A DNA stretch of 64,000 bases from Ypsolopha sequella (lineage: Eukaryota > Arthropoda > Insecta > Lepidoptera > Ypsolophidae). The notes under the pieces were generated by a model that saw only the letters and a program-made list of their open reading frames with translations, was not told where the DNA came from and made no database searches. This document shows positions 12,416-23,995 of this stretch, piece by piece (position 1 is the first letter of the stretch; every line of letters begins with the position of its first letter). The stretch lies in the NCBI GenBank assembly GCA_934047225.1, contig OW203988.1:10450229-10514228 (forward strand), in the 5' to 3' direction. The translations under genes and the position numbers were made by a program.

Positions 12416-12597
12416 TCTTCTTTCACAACCATGTTAAATATTATTGTTGTCCTCGTATTTATTGAAATATAAAATAAGATTCAATACACCTAATTTCTGT
12501 TCTTTTTTTTAAGTATCAGCTTTGGTACCATGACTACGTGTTCACCTGTGTTAAGGCGCTTTTTGTCGCACAGTTTTCCGTTTCAATTATACATAAA

Positions 12598-13781
12598 ACC
12601 AGCCAAGTGCGAGTCAGACCCGCGTACCTAGGGTTCCGTATCGTGGATGATAAATTTAATTTTGTCATTTTTTTTCGTGAATTTCGCAACGGCTATATTT
12701 TTCCTGTAATTTTTTACGTAAACACATATTACCATGATTTTTAGGGTTCCGTACCCAAGGGTATCCAACGGGACAATATTATTAAGACTCCGCTGTCTGT
12801 CCGTCTGTCTGTCTGCCTGTTTGTCTGTCCGTCTGTTCGTCTGTCACCAGGCTGTATTTCATGAACCGTGTTTAGGGAATGCAATCTCGGTATACCGAGA
12901 TCTCGCACATATATTGCAAGATCAATCTCGAATCGTTATCAGTGCGAGATCTCGCAAGATTTGCGAGATCAAGCGGCAGCGCATATTACAGATGCAGGAC
13001 ATTGGCGACACTTGAATAATTATAAAAAAAGGATAAAGTTTTGGATTTGCTGGGTCGAGAAGATAATAACTGATGAAATTTATGACTATAAACATGGAAT
13101 TCGAAAGAACTTTGTCTGCGGCTAGGCTAGCCTATAGGCTATATAATGTGAAAACACACGCTATCTTTAAATAAAATCATAAACTCTTCTTTACTGTTCA
13201 CAATAAACAAATTTTCCAAAGAAACATAACAAATGAAAAAAAAAACACATGCCTATACAACATTTACTGTTGGTTTTTAAAGTTATTATGGAAAGGAGAA
13301 TATTTTTTTTTCATTTGCGCTGGTATCTTTCTTTGGGAAAGCTTTTCAGTATGGTCAGTAGAATAACATAATTAACTATTATAAGTATGTTTAAATACAT
13401 CCTTTTCATTGGATTGATATCTTGTTTTAATTTTTTTATTAACCAGTAGTTGAAACAATATTTTTTCGAAAGAATTTTTATTAGTGCAAGATCTCGCTAA
13501 TACCGAGATCTTGCGAGATTGATTTTTTTTTAATCTTGCAAATACCGAGATTGACATTTAGGTGCAAGATTGCATTCCCTAACCGTGATAGTTAGAAAGT
13601 TGAAATTTTCACAGATGATGTATTTCTGTTGCCGCTATTACAAAAAATACTAAAAAGCAGAATAAAAAAAATATTTAAGGGGGCTCCCATACAACAGAAA
13701 TGTTTTTTTTTGCTGTGTTTATAGATATTAGTACAAAACCCTTCATGGGCGAGTCCGACTCGCACTTGGCCGGTTTTTTTA
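12598..13781. repeat. Lepidopteran-type dispersed repeat B, split by an insertion
   Basis: The left parts (AGTGCGAGTCAGACCCG at about 12606, GGGTTCCGTACCCAAGGG at about 12743, then a CTGTCCGTCTGT run and CACCAGGCTGTATTTCATGA) continue after the insertion. They resume with GATAGTTAGAAAGTTGAAAT at about 13587 and end in GAGTCCGACTCGCACTTGGC and a T run at about 13781. This family is very common in moth and butterfly genomes. Other pieces lie at 14300-14380, 14603-14640, 23855-23995, 45590-45645 and 58300-59260. Confidence 0.75.
12873..13581. mobile_element. hAT-like non-autonomous element, 709 bp, nested in repeat B
   Basis: The TIRs are TAGGGAATGCAATCT and its complement. The flanking 8-mers are ACCGTGTT (12865-12872) and ACCGTGAT (13582-13589), 7 of 8 matching. 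Both subterminal regions are crowded with GAGATCTCGC/GCGAGATC-like motifs, as expected for clustered transposase binding sites. The short open frames inside show no recognisable protein. Confidence 0.8.
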
Positions 13782-14289
13782 TATATTTTCCGGTCTTCCA
13801 GTTTTGGAGATAGGGGGAGGGGACATACATTTTTGTGCTTTTTTGAGTATTTCCCAAAATAGATGCAACTAAATTTATAGCTAAACTATAATATATTTAT
13901 ACAATAAGCTCTTTAATACCTACAATTTGATACCCATAATGTATTTTTATATAATTTTGTATTTATTTATTCTACTTCTTTTTTTATATTTCTCATTTGT
14001 GCTCATTTTTTTTAAATCGCTATAGTTTATCTGTAATTGATCAGTTATGATCTATAATCGACATTTTTTTCATATTTTTCGGTCCACGAATTTCGGAGAT
14101 AAGGGGGGGACATACATATTTTTGTGGTTTTTAAAGATTTATTGAAACCAGTGCCAGTAAATTTAGTAAAAGTATTTACTTTTACAATCAGCTTTTTAAT
14201 ATCCTAAATTAATTGTATTTTTGGGATAAAAGTTTTTATTTTTCTCACTTTTGTTTTGGAAATATTTTGGACAATTTCAAATTTCAAAT

Positions 14290-14660
14290 TAACGGTGGTA
14301 AAGTTATGACGGACGGACAACGGAGTCTCACCATAAAAGTTACTTTTGTACCTTTTAGGTACTACGGAACTCTAATCAACCACCGTCTCTGAATCTGACA
14401 GCAGGATCCTCTTAATGGAGAAATCCTTTCAAAAACACACAAGCAATTTGGGACCTTTCAGCCCGCCTCATTACATGTTTGGGTATGTATTTTGAGAAAG
14501 ATCAAACGATATCGCGATGTAATATACAAGTAGCGCCATCTGGTTTTTAGTAGCAAACGAACGACTGCGGCTTTTCTAATTAGTACATTGACAAAAGTAT
14601 TTTATGGTTCCGTACCCGAAGGATGACAAACGGGACTCTACTAGTTAGCCTACTACTTGC
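14290..14660. repeat. Fragments of repeat B
   Basis: GGACGGACAACGGAGTCTCA, then TACTACGGAACTCTAATC, then GGTTCCGTACCCGAAGGATG are recognisable pieces of the repeat B family in differing states of decay. No gene is visible between 13782 and 15626. Confidence 0.5.
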
Positions 14661-14811
14661 TTATAGGACTCTTTGCGACATTGTGTAGGAAGAAGCCGCT
14701 TGGCATAGTTGATCCTTGGGTTGTTCTGAGCTGATTTAGCCCAATTGACATGAGGTGGTCGCCTTTGAGATAGGTGTTAGGGAGGAGGGTGAAAGTGACT
14801 CCAGGGAACTT

Positions 14812-15262
14812 GTGCACCCCATCTCACGGATTTCAAAATAAATGTTGCCACATGTTAGTTTTGTCTGTTTTGTTTAAACTTTTTGTTTGTTTCATCCTGC
14901 AAACATGTTTATTTCAATTTAAAAGATTCTACCGATTTCTACCGTGAACTTGTGTACCCCATGGCACCGATTGACCTGAAATCAGTGCCAATCGTTAGTT
15001 CTTCGTTAGTTTCGTTTGTTTTGTTTTTTTTTTCTTTTTTTGCCTACACACATTTTTTTTTTATTTAAAATTTTGTATGGAATTTCAAAAATGCTCAAAA
15101 ATGCTTGGATCGACCTGAAACAGGTGCCAATCGTTAGTTTTACGTTAGTTTCGTACGTTTTTAAAAAAAAATGTGTTTTTTTCCGCTCGCAAACACTTTT
15201 TTTTCAATTTCAAAGGAGACCATTCATTTTGGGCCCAGAAACGCAAGTGCCGGCCAGTGAAA
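14812..15262 (+). repeat. Dispersed repeat C, copy 1, with internal tandem units
   Basis: Recurring blocks GAACTTGTGTACCCCAT, GACCTGAAAC(A)GTGCCAATCGTTAG, TTACGTTAGTTTCGT and TTTGTATGGAATTTCAAAAA alternate with T-runs and end at TGGGCCCAGAAACGCAAGTG. The same blocks occur at about 18985-19362. The unit structure (about 130-150 bases) suggests tandem growth inside a mobile repeat. Confidence 0.6.
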
Positions 15263-15626
15263 TAAAATGATTTTATATTGTTGCGCACGTCAATTTGAGC
15301 ATTTTATTATAAGGCACAAAAACTGTAGAACCTATATTTTAGCTGCAATCGCAGTTTCAAAATTGACATTTTTCATACATTTGAGCAAAAATTAAATACA
15401 ATATTTTAATGGTTTATATATGTGGGCTTAAATCATAAATAAATCATAAATCATGGGCCATTCTCAATATTTTTTAATAATCGGGGTAACAATAATTAAC
15501 ATTTTTAATTCATTCAATTTTTGAATGAATGAATACATGAATGAATGTACGCTTTATTTTACATAGAAGATATATCGAAAAGAAACACATTTTACAAATA
15601 TTATTTTATATACTATACAGCTATTT

Positions 15627-18439
15627 CTAATTAGGTCGAACTAATATATTTTCTAATCCCATTGCTGGAGGTCGTCTTGCATTTGGTTCATATCTTGCAT
15701 AAGTTATAAACCATACAATGCACATAACCCCTGCGGTCCGTAATAGAATTACAATAGATCATAAGCCATTCACTTCATACTTTCGTAATCGATTTTAGCG
15801 AAATAATTCTATTTCGGAACGCAGGGCATATGTCCGCAGCACCCTATTGTCCTTTTACCAACATTACACGTACAGTAGTAGTGAGGGACAGCGAGTCGAC
15901 CGTTTAGTGTCCTGTCGAAACCTATATAAACATTATAGGTTTTGGCACTGACGTGACGGGATTGGATCCGTCCCCGAATAACGCAAATGTTTTCTCCTAG
16001 CTCGGCTGCATGTTCTTCGGGTATTGCGTCTCCTAGTTCTATTGAAAATATGCCATCGTTTTTTATGTGTTCCCCATAGTAACTCTTTGCTTGTTTCAGT
16101 TGATAGGTGCCAATACCAAACAATATCAGATCTTCTTCTGTGAGCCTGGGTAAGTCGTTTAGTTCCGGAAGATCAGCCGAGATAGAGCGAAACATACTTC
16201 TCCGTCGGTTATAATTATATCTGCTGACGAGATCGGCCATCCTGTTAGGTATATCCATCCTTTCTTGGATTATCTCCAAAAATGTTTCGGCATGAACATT
16301 ATCTTCTATTAAAACATGATAGGCATTGATCAAAGCCGCGGCAACTTTAAAGTAACTGAACATGCTTTCCAAGGTGCAGTTAATATATACATTTCTCAAA
16401 AGTCGAAAGTCTCTTTTGAATCGGCCATTTATGATTTCCACAACCCATCGACAAATCGTTACAAGGCGTGTTTTGTTTGCCTGTTCTCTGGTTAATTGTG
16501 TCTCATTGGCGGACTTTGTCTCAGGCTTCTGCACTGTGTAGCCATGTGACTCCATGTTAGAAACAGCATCTCTAAATCTACGATCTACAATAATAATATC
16601 ACCATTTTGGCAAAACCAATTAAAAACTCCATCACCATCTTGGTTTTCATTGTCAAGGATGTCGTTCATTATTTGAGCATCAGAAGTACGAGCTGAATGC
16701 GGTCCAGACACGTCAATAATATGGCCATCACAACAAACGATTAAAAAAGGCTTTACCAAGTTCCTATATTTATGATTACTACTATAGGATACTCGTTGAA
16801 AAAAGTGATTCGAACTTTTTTGTATATATATATATATGTCCCATCCATAATAATAATTAGCTTTCTCTCGTTGAGAGCACTTTCAGGATTACCAAAAAGG
16901 CCCTCGGGCACGGTAAGGTTTCTTTGTACTGCTTCTTCGCGTGTTATGTGATCGTAACCCAGGTGCAGAGGTACAAAGTCTCGAATAAAGCAATCGAGAC
17001 CGACTTTTACCATTCTTGAGAAAGTCGACTCACTGGTTTTGAATATAACAGAAAGTCTCGCGTTTGATTCACCCGTGCGCAGTTTTACCAATAAGGCTGC
17101 CAGTATAGTTTTTTTCTTCTTATCATGATTGAGACTTGGAGTATTTACAAGAATATCTGCAAACTCATCATGTTTACGCCCAGTCCATGTGTGGAATTCT
17201 CTAGCGTCAATCGTTTCATATTGCTCGAAGTTCAAAACATCAAGACTTATATGCGTCCTCATAATGGAAAGAGCATGAGCAACGTGACCTGCAGAAAAAT
17301 CCGATAAAAGATTTTCTTGAACTGCTACTTCGTGCCATATGTTCTGCTCAAGATGTTCACGGCAGACACGATTTTCTTGACATAATAGCATGCTGTAGGC
17401 AATAAGGCATCGATAAACAATAGCTTCTGGTATGCGGTGTCTGGATGCATTTTCACAATATTCGAAAACGCAAGTACGCCCAGTGTTCGGGGTCCGAACA
17501 TAGCCGAGCAAAGACACTGTCGATGGGGCGGGAACGGCGGGATCATCCTCGTTAACTGGTTCATTTAACACCTCAGGAATTTCCTCTCCTGCTTGATCTC
17601 TTCCTTGAACCAAACGTTGGTGCGTTCTTACTGCTCTTTGCCAACACGGTCGGCAAATAAAATCCGTTGGTGCCATCTGAAAAATAAATGAAAAAATAAG
17701 AAAGATTTATTTACAACATCTCAATTCAGTGACCAAATAATGATGGGTTATAATAATATGATTCTCTTTATGACCATATCCTTGTAAGTATGCAGTGCTC
17801 AATTTGTTACAAAACCAAAGATACTAAGACTTTACATGTAGTAGATCCGTACAATTATACACCCAATTCAACCTTATTAAGGAAACTTCCTAAACCGCAA
17901 GCTCTGGTTAAGTCTGAAGCGTTTTGTTTGTCTCGACTATACTATGTGTCTCAAATAAGAATAGGATCGCACCTGTAGATAACTTCATTCGTTAGCCATA
18001 TCCTTCTCTCGCTCTGTATAACGATGGTGCGCGAGAGAGCAACAGCAAAATGGCGTCTTGACAGTCTTATCTTTACTTGAAACGCATAGTACTAACAATA
18101 CTCTTGAACACCATAACATTGATGAAGAAAGCGACGTTTTCAGGAAGTACAAACTTGGAAAAATCCCTAGTCTGTGGGTTATTATAAATAAAATATACAG
18201 TGTGAACGTTATTGACAAACACGATCGGTGAAGATCGCTTCATTCTGGAGCTAGCTTTTCTAGGATTTTATAACTAACCAGTTGGAACGTAATAAGAAGA
18301 TAAGTACATACCCCTGATCAATTAATTCTTGAATCACAATCTGTGCGATGTCAATATGCTGGTCCTCTCGCGAGGTCCAATAGTACCGCCTCCGGTCCCG
18401 CATAGGTTCACGACACCGAATACACACTATTTCGTCCAT
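15627..18439 (-). pseudogene. PIF/Harbinger-like DDE transposase gene, frameshifted
   Basis: Minus-strand reading: a possible first exon 18308-18439 (MDEIVCIRCREP, 44 codons, donor TAT/gtactt) joins at ttttcag to the main frame at 17676 (MAPTDFICRPCW). This completes a CxxC...CxxC zinc-binding motif. The main frame runs to a (TA)n tract at 16822-16837. There one extra TA shifts the frame, and the protein continues in the next frame to 15809. The two parts together give about 600 residues. Visible catalytic acids are D in IIMDGTYIYI, D in IIIVDRRFRD and E in RWVVEIINGRFKRD, the DDE_Tnp_4 triad. The C-terminus has a SWIM-like CTCNVGKRTIGCCGH motif followed by a stop. A family-like tail (WFITYARYEPNARRPP) continues downstream to a TAG at 15627-15629. 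No TIRs were found. Apart from the TA insertion and the disturbed tail the frame is intact, so inactivation looks recent. Confidence 0.85.
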
Positions 18440-18984
18440 TTTAAAGAAGGACAAAGACACAATTCTGTCACAGAAGCGCTTAGTACGAGTTCAAAGTAGC
18501 CGTCCGATGTAACCAAAGTCGCATGGATAACTGACTTTTTAAAGACAAAGATAATAGATAATTATATAATAAAATATTCTTTATTGCACAAAAATACAAT
18601 TATTGTCTCTTTCACTCTGGCCGTGCACCAACGCATTAGCACAAACTGGTTTGAGGATGTTCGCGGAGTGGGTGGAGGAAAGGGGTCCTTTTGTCTTAGT
18701 ATTTACCTGCATGCTGAAAATAATTATACCATTGTACAAGTTTTGACATCATTAACAATTGAATGACAGGTCGTAGATAATTACCGTAGTAGTAAAAAAT
18801 GTTGATAATGGACCCTTGAGTAAGCCTACATCTAAATCTTACTAAAATATATACATTAATATTTCATTGACATGTATGGAAAATTAGATTTTTCAAACTG
18901 CTATATCAGCCAAAATATTGGTTCCGTAGTTTTGGTGCCATAGTAACATAAGCTCCAACTGATGTGCCCAATAGTTAAATAACA

Positions 18985-19362
18985 TTTTTTTTCATTGGCC
19001 GGCACTTCCGGTTCTGGGCCCAACTTTGTATGAAACGTGAATGGTCTCCTTTTGTATGGAATTTCAAAAATGCTCTGATTGAGCTGGAACAAGTGCCAAT
19101 CGTTAGTTTTACGTTAGTTTCGTTGGTATTGAAAAAAAAAATTGTCTTTTTCTGCCTGCAAACATGTTTTCTTTCAATTTCAAAATTTGTATGGGATTTC
19201 AAAAATGCTCAAAAATGCTCTGATCGACCTGAAACAAGTTCCTTTCGTTAGTTTTACGTTAGTTTCATACGTTTTCAAAAAAAAAATTACATTTCGGCCT
19301 GCAAACATTTAATTTTTCAATTTCAAAAATTCTACCAATTTTCTACCGTGAACTTGTGCACC
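18985..19362 (+). repeat. Dispersed repeat C, copy 2
   Basis: Shares GGCCGGCACTTCCG, TGGTCTCCTTTTGTATGG, GTGCCAATCGTTAGTTTTAC and GTGAACTTGTGCACCCCATC with copy 1. It contains at least two tandem units. In copy 2 the GGCCGGCACTTCC end stands at the left as its complement, so the units have been rearranged. Confidence 0.6.
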
Positions 19363-19366
19363 CCAT

Positions 19367-19550
19367 CACAAGTAGGCGCACCGGATTGAAAAACGTCGCT
19401 GTATTGTAATGCGGATGATGACGTCCAGCCAAATTGTCGAAATGATACGTTTGGCCAAACGGTGGCCAATCTTTAGCTCTATTTTTTTGTGTCGATTATG
19501 AATTCTGCTAAAACTAGGGCGGGCGCCTCGCTCCACTCCGCTTCGCTCGG
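19367..19550. mobile_element. Partial copy of foldback family F1
   Basis: ACAAGTAGGCGCACCGGATT, ATGCGG, AAACGGTGGCCAATCTTTAG and CTCCGCTTCGCTCGGCTC match the left arm and centre of the element at 21933-22299. The right arm is missing. Confidence 0.65.
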
Positions 19551-20260
19551 CTCTAAACGATATTTTGCAATAAAATGTCCAGCCATCGCGCATGCACTTT
19601 CCAGGCAACTTCGCTGCGTTCTGTTTGATAGCCTTACGAGGCCGCCTAGACAGCAGGATATACTCGTAGACTATACAGGATAACATATACAAATTCAACA
19701 CGCTCAAAAGAGATAGCATGTTAGCAATAAAAACCTTATTGGTAAAAGTTCAGTCATGACTGTATGGAATAAGTTGCCTTTCCGACTTAGGGTAATTGTT
19801 TGAATTTTTTTAACGTTATTACTCAGTTTAAATGACAATTAATTAATTGCGCTTTTTTAACAATTACATACCTGGAGATTTCTCTAACGACAAAATTTCT
19901 TTTTTGATAGTTACACAAAGTATGTTAGTTGCCGTTCAAAATATTGAAAATTTTGAGACGAGAAAGTTCTTTCTTGCGATTTCTTTTTTCGAGATCTTAG
20001 ATCATTTTCTAGAAAATATTTCTTGAATAAGTTTTTTTTAAATGCTTGTTTATACATTGTATTTTTTCTTGGCTTGTTATACGTATAATTGAAACGGACA
20101 ATAGTGCAACAAAAAGCGCCTTAACACAGGTGAAGACATAGTCATGGTACCCATGCCGATACTTAAAAAAAAAGAGCAGAAATTATGTGTATTGAATCTT
20201 ATTTTATATTTCAATAAATACGAGGTTAACAATAATATTTAAAATGGTTATAAAAAAAGA

Positions 20261-21089
20261 CTAATGCTTGTAGTACGCGACGGGGGCGGGGGCGGCATAG
20301 ACGGCGGCCTTGAGAACGGGCGCGTGTGTGGGGGCGGTGTTGTGTACCACCGCGTTGAAGCCGTTGTGGTCGTCAGCGGTGTACTCCACGGTCCTGATGG
20401 AGCCGTCAGCCTCATGCAGAGAGTACGAGCCTTTCACAACGTCACCGTCGCGCACCTCCTGCTGGGACTTGTTGTCGCCGGTGTGGCCGTCAGCGACGGA
20501 GTATGTGTACTCGTACTTGGGGTAGGCCTGCAATGGTAGAGAAGATTCTGATGACTCTGCTGAATATGATGACTCAACTTGGGTGGTATAAGTTGGCAGA
20601 ATACTTACGATTTCTTCGTGGTGTTCGGCGTATTTGACGACAGGAGCGGCGTACTTAACGACCGGGGTGGGAGCAGCGTGGTAGACGGTAGCGGGAGCAG
20701 AGTGGTAGACAGGGGCAGGGGCGGAATGGTAGACAGGGGCAGGTGCGGATTCGTAGACAGGGGCAGCGGCGGCGTGGTAGACAGGGGCAGGGGCGGAGTG
20801 GTAGACAGGGGCAGGGGCGGCATGGTAGACGGGTGCGGCAGCTACCAGCTTAGTGGCAACAGCGTGAGGCTGATCATGGTGCACAATGCTCTGAGAGGAA
20901 ACAGCCTCTGCTGAAGAGTAGTGGACGGGAGCTGCGGGCAGGAGCCCACCTTGGCACACCGCCACCACGGCGCATAAAGCTACTACCTGCAAATTTGTAA
21001 TAAATAGTGTTATTTTTTTTGTTTTTGTTTGCCTTAGGTATTGATATAGATTTTCCTTAGTTTTTACAATAACTTACTATCGAAAACAT
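20261..21089 (-). CDS. RR-2 cuticle protein, 7-unit repeat copy, 218 aa
   Basis: Exons on the minus strand are 21078-21089 (MFSI), 20609-20986 and 20261-20527, with gtaagt donors and phase 0 throughout. The signal peptide is [18 protein letters not shown]. The repeat has seven units including VYHAAAAP and VYESAPAP, and the RR-2 domain lies in exon 3. Unlike the other three copies, the 81-base intron (20528-20608) has no stop: exon 2, intron and exon 3 form one open frame. If the intron were retained it would insert 27 residues (from [10 protein letters not shown] to SESSLPLQ) between HHEEI and AYPKY. The last residue of exon 1 is Ile instead of Lys. It is the inverted partner of the gene at 11548. 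The TATA box is at 21151-21157. Confidence 0.92.
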
Positions 21090-21150
21090 GATGATGTGAA
21101 TCAGATGGTTGCTGAAAACAATATGATAATAAATCAGCTAGTTAATAACA

Positions 21151-21157
21151 TTTTATA
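21151..21157 (-). promoter_or_regulatory. TATA box of the cuticle gene at 21089
   Basis: TATAAAA on the minus strand, 68 bases before the ATG. Confidence 0.7.
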
Positions 21158-21932
21158 CTAAATGCTATTACACCCAATCAGCTTGTGTAAGAAGGTAGTG
21201 GAACCTGTCGGACGAGCTTTATTTGTCATTGACCTTGTAAGTACATGAATTATCGAGGCTCCATTCACAAACTTATCACAGACTTTAGTGTTGCGGTATC
21301 TGTAAGCGTGTGCAGAACTGTACGAATAGAGAAGTCTCTCCAAAATAATTAAACATCTACTAAGTTAAAATTTTAGAAATAAAAACTAATTATAAAAATG
21401 TCAAATCATAAAGAATGAGACGCATACACTTACATTTAAGGTGGGCCATCCCGTTCAGCTGCTATATAAATGCTTTATGTGTTTGTGACGTCCTGGTGGC
21501 TTTGATCTCATTGAAACTTTGCACACATTTTTGTATAAGTTTACGTGGGGGGGCCCACACACACTTGCATCAAGAGGTGCAAGATGGCGGGATATTCAAA
21601 AAGCGCCGAATTTGTAAAATGGTTTGAAGTAAAAACTGTTTTCTATGAAACGGTAACTGTTTATTTACAGAAAAGTGCATAAACTTAGCCTTCTTTACAA
21701 GAACGACGTCTGTGTTTCTCTCTTTTTTTATTTCCAGTATAGATAAAAGTTATACAACTTGCTAAACTTTGCGTAATAACGAGGCAATATTCACTGTATC
21801 CTGTCAGCTATTATGGTGGTACTTCATTAAATTTTGCTTTTTGGACTGTATGTTTATATATAATTATATATGTATATATATATATATATGTCGCAGCCAT
21901 ATCGTAAGACACGCCGTATTACAAGTAGGCGT

Positions 21933-22299
21933 GCCGTATTGAAAAACATCGATGTATTGTTATGCGGCTGATAACGTTCAGCCATAATGTCGAAATTATA
22001 CGTTCGCCAAAACGGTGGCCAACCTTTAGCCCTATTTTTTTTGTGTATATTGTGAATTCTGCTAAAACTAGAGCGGTTGCCTCGCTCCGTTCCGCTTCGC
22101 TCGGCTCCCTGAATTTATAAACATTTCAACCTAATACATTCCTCCTCACTTCGATTCGTTTCGCTCGTCGTTGCACCTATTTTTCACTTTTGGTGAATAG
22201 GGCTAGAAGTTGGCCACCGTTTTAGCGAACGTATCATTTCGACATTTTGACTGAACGTCACCAGCCGCATAACAATGCAGCGACGTTTATCAATCCGGC
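21933..22299. mobile_element. Foldback element, family F1
   Basis: Arms of about 110 bases (21933-22043 and 22188-22299) are inverted copies with small differences. They share GCCG(T/G)ATTGAAAAAC, ATTGTTATGCGGCTG and AAAACGGTGGCCAAC. The centre contains CTTCGCTCGGCTCC and TTCGCTCGTCGTTGCACC. A copy is seen at 19367-19550, and a related centre lies in the element at 32003-32445. No coding frame. Confidence 0.8.
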
Positions 22300-22639
22300 T
22301 TCCACATCTATAACACCTCTTTTACTTGTATTACGTATATCACCACTATTACGTGTGTATTGACGTGTAGATCCTGAACGCACGTAATGCACAAACGCAA
22401 CGGCCGGTCTAAATACAGATGGTGGCAGTGGCGTTTTAAATTGATGGTTACATATGTAATCACATTTACTTAATACTTTTAATTAAAATAAGAAAAAAAT
22501 CACAATGTTTAGCTGTTGGGAACACGACTGTGTGCATCTTCTTTAATTTAGTACGTAAATCTTCATGGTCTCATTGTTTTTAGACTACAATACCAACTGA
22601 CATATTTTATGACATCCGCACTTATCCACATTTTATTTA

Positions 22640-23449
22640 GGTAGCGTTCCAAAACCAAACCCCTATCACCGAGCAATGAGCGTTTTTCTTTATGTCAAAT
22701 TTAGTGTTAAATATGATTCCTAGATGGCACTGTCGTATACTTTAGCAACAGAATCAAAGACAAAATTTGCACAGATGAAAAAGAAATGAAAAATCACTTT
22801 GACATTGATTGCTACGGAACACATTTTATCTATGGTGACATGGACAGCGCCATCTGGCAGAAATTAAAAAAAAACTTGAAAAAAAACAAGAAAAAAACGC
22901 TCATTCTAGTCGGATGAGCATTTCGTTTTGGAACCGGTCTTAATGGAACAGTCGTCGGACTAACTGGTGAGATTCGGACAAGACATAGAGTAATATGTCA
23001 AAAGAAAAGTTTGGCGGGAAGACGAAAATGAGATTTTATCTACAGGTTTTATAATTATAGAGAAAACTTTGCTGATAATCAAGTTTCAGACTTGTAGAAA
23101 ATAACAAAAAACAAATTCAAATAAAAATGTCGTTCTAGGCGAGAAATCAGGAATAGTTCTCATCTGTGGATTGAGATGTATTCAAACGTTTAACACTCTT
23201 CAGTTCATATTTTGTAATTTTTGATATCCATGTAAACGTATTTAAATCATACGTCAAAAATCATACTTTTGACAGGAGCAATATATTCCCGGCGATTTTC
23301 GCAGAGCAAAATATTGGTCATGTCAGTAGAAAAAAAAATCCAAAACGATCTCATTTGTGGTTTTGGAACCAGCATTGAACTACTTTTATCTGACAGATAG
23401 TAATATCTTCTACTTCATCGGACAACCTAAGGTGTTTCGGAACGCTACC
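22640..23449. mobile_element. PIF/Harbinger-type MITE, 810 bp
   Basis: The TIRs are GGTAGCGTTCC(A/G)AAAC at both ends. The target duplication is TTA (22637-22639 and 23450-23452), matching the 3-base TWA duplication of PIF/Harbinger elements. No transposase is inside. The Harbinger-like transposase gene at 15.6-18.4 kb shows no matching ends, so a link is not established. Confidence 0.85.
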
Positions 23450-23854
23450 TTAGAGTTGCCAAGTGTGCCAAAAAAAAACAGCCAACCCTAATTATTTTGA
23501 TGTAGTTTTTTTTCTCCACATCTAAGAATTGGTCACATCTTGGTACTCGATACATATATGGTTACCCGCTGCACGTCCGTAGTATATTATTTGACAATCG
23601 TTTTATTTACCTCAGATAAATAAGGGCGTAAAATTATGTAATATTAAGTTTGTTTTAGATAGTAGATGCTAGTGATTGTTGGCACTTGGTGGAATTTATA
23701 AAACATTGTTTAAAAAAACACTTGTACTTATCCACATATAAAATAAAACTTTATTATGGCCGACCGGTTTCGCTGTAAAGCATTTTCTAGGGCCTTTAAC
23801 AAATCTTAACTAACAAACAAAATAATTTTATACTCAAACCATGTCTAAAAAAAT

Positions 23855-23995
23855 CGGCCCAGTGCGAGTCGGACTCACGCACTCAAGCACTCCGTATGTC
23901 TGTTGTATGGGAGCCTCCTTAAATATTTATTTTTTCTTGTTTTTTAGTATTCGTTGTTATAGCGGCAACAGAAATACATCAGTGTAATGTGTGTA
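23855..23995 (-). repeat. Repeat B fragment
   Basis: CAGTGCGAGTCGGACTCACG, TGTTGTATGGGAGCC and AGCGGCAACAGAAATACATC are parts of repeat B. The 22440-22639 and 23453-23854 stretches hold nothing else that I can identify. Confidence 0.65.

Larger units (their letters stand above)
11203..12598 (+). repeat. Segmental duplication, copy 1
   Basis: This block, from TGTAAGTGT upstream of the cuticle gene to ATTATACATAAAA beyond it, is repeated in inverted orientation at about 20077-21441. Promoter, both introns, coding sequence and 3' flank are all included. The flanks outside both copies are unrelated. Confidence 0.85.
20077..21441 (-). repeat. Segmental duplication, copy 2 (inverted)
   Basis: Reverse complement of 11203-12598, covering the cuticle gene on the minus strand plus flanks. 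The left edge is at TATAATTGAAACGGACAAT and the right edge near CACTTACATTTAAGG. Confidence 0.85.

Noticed and set aside
12538..13125. Small open frames around the CTGTCCGTCTGT run as genes
   Set aside because: They cross the junctions of repeat B and the hAT-like insertion, so they are chimeras of mobile sequence.
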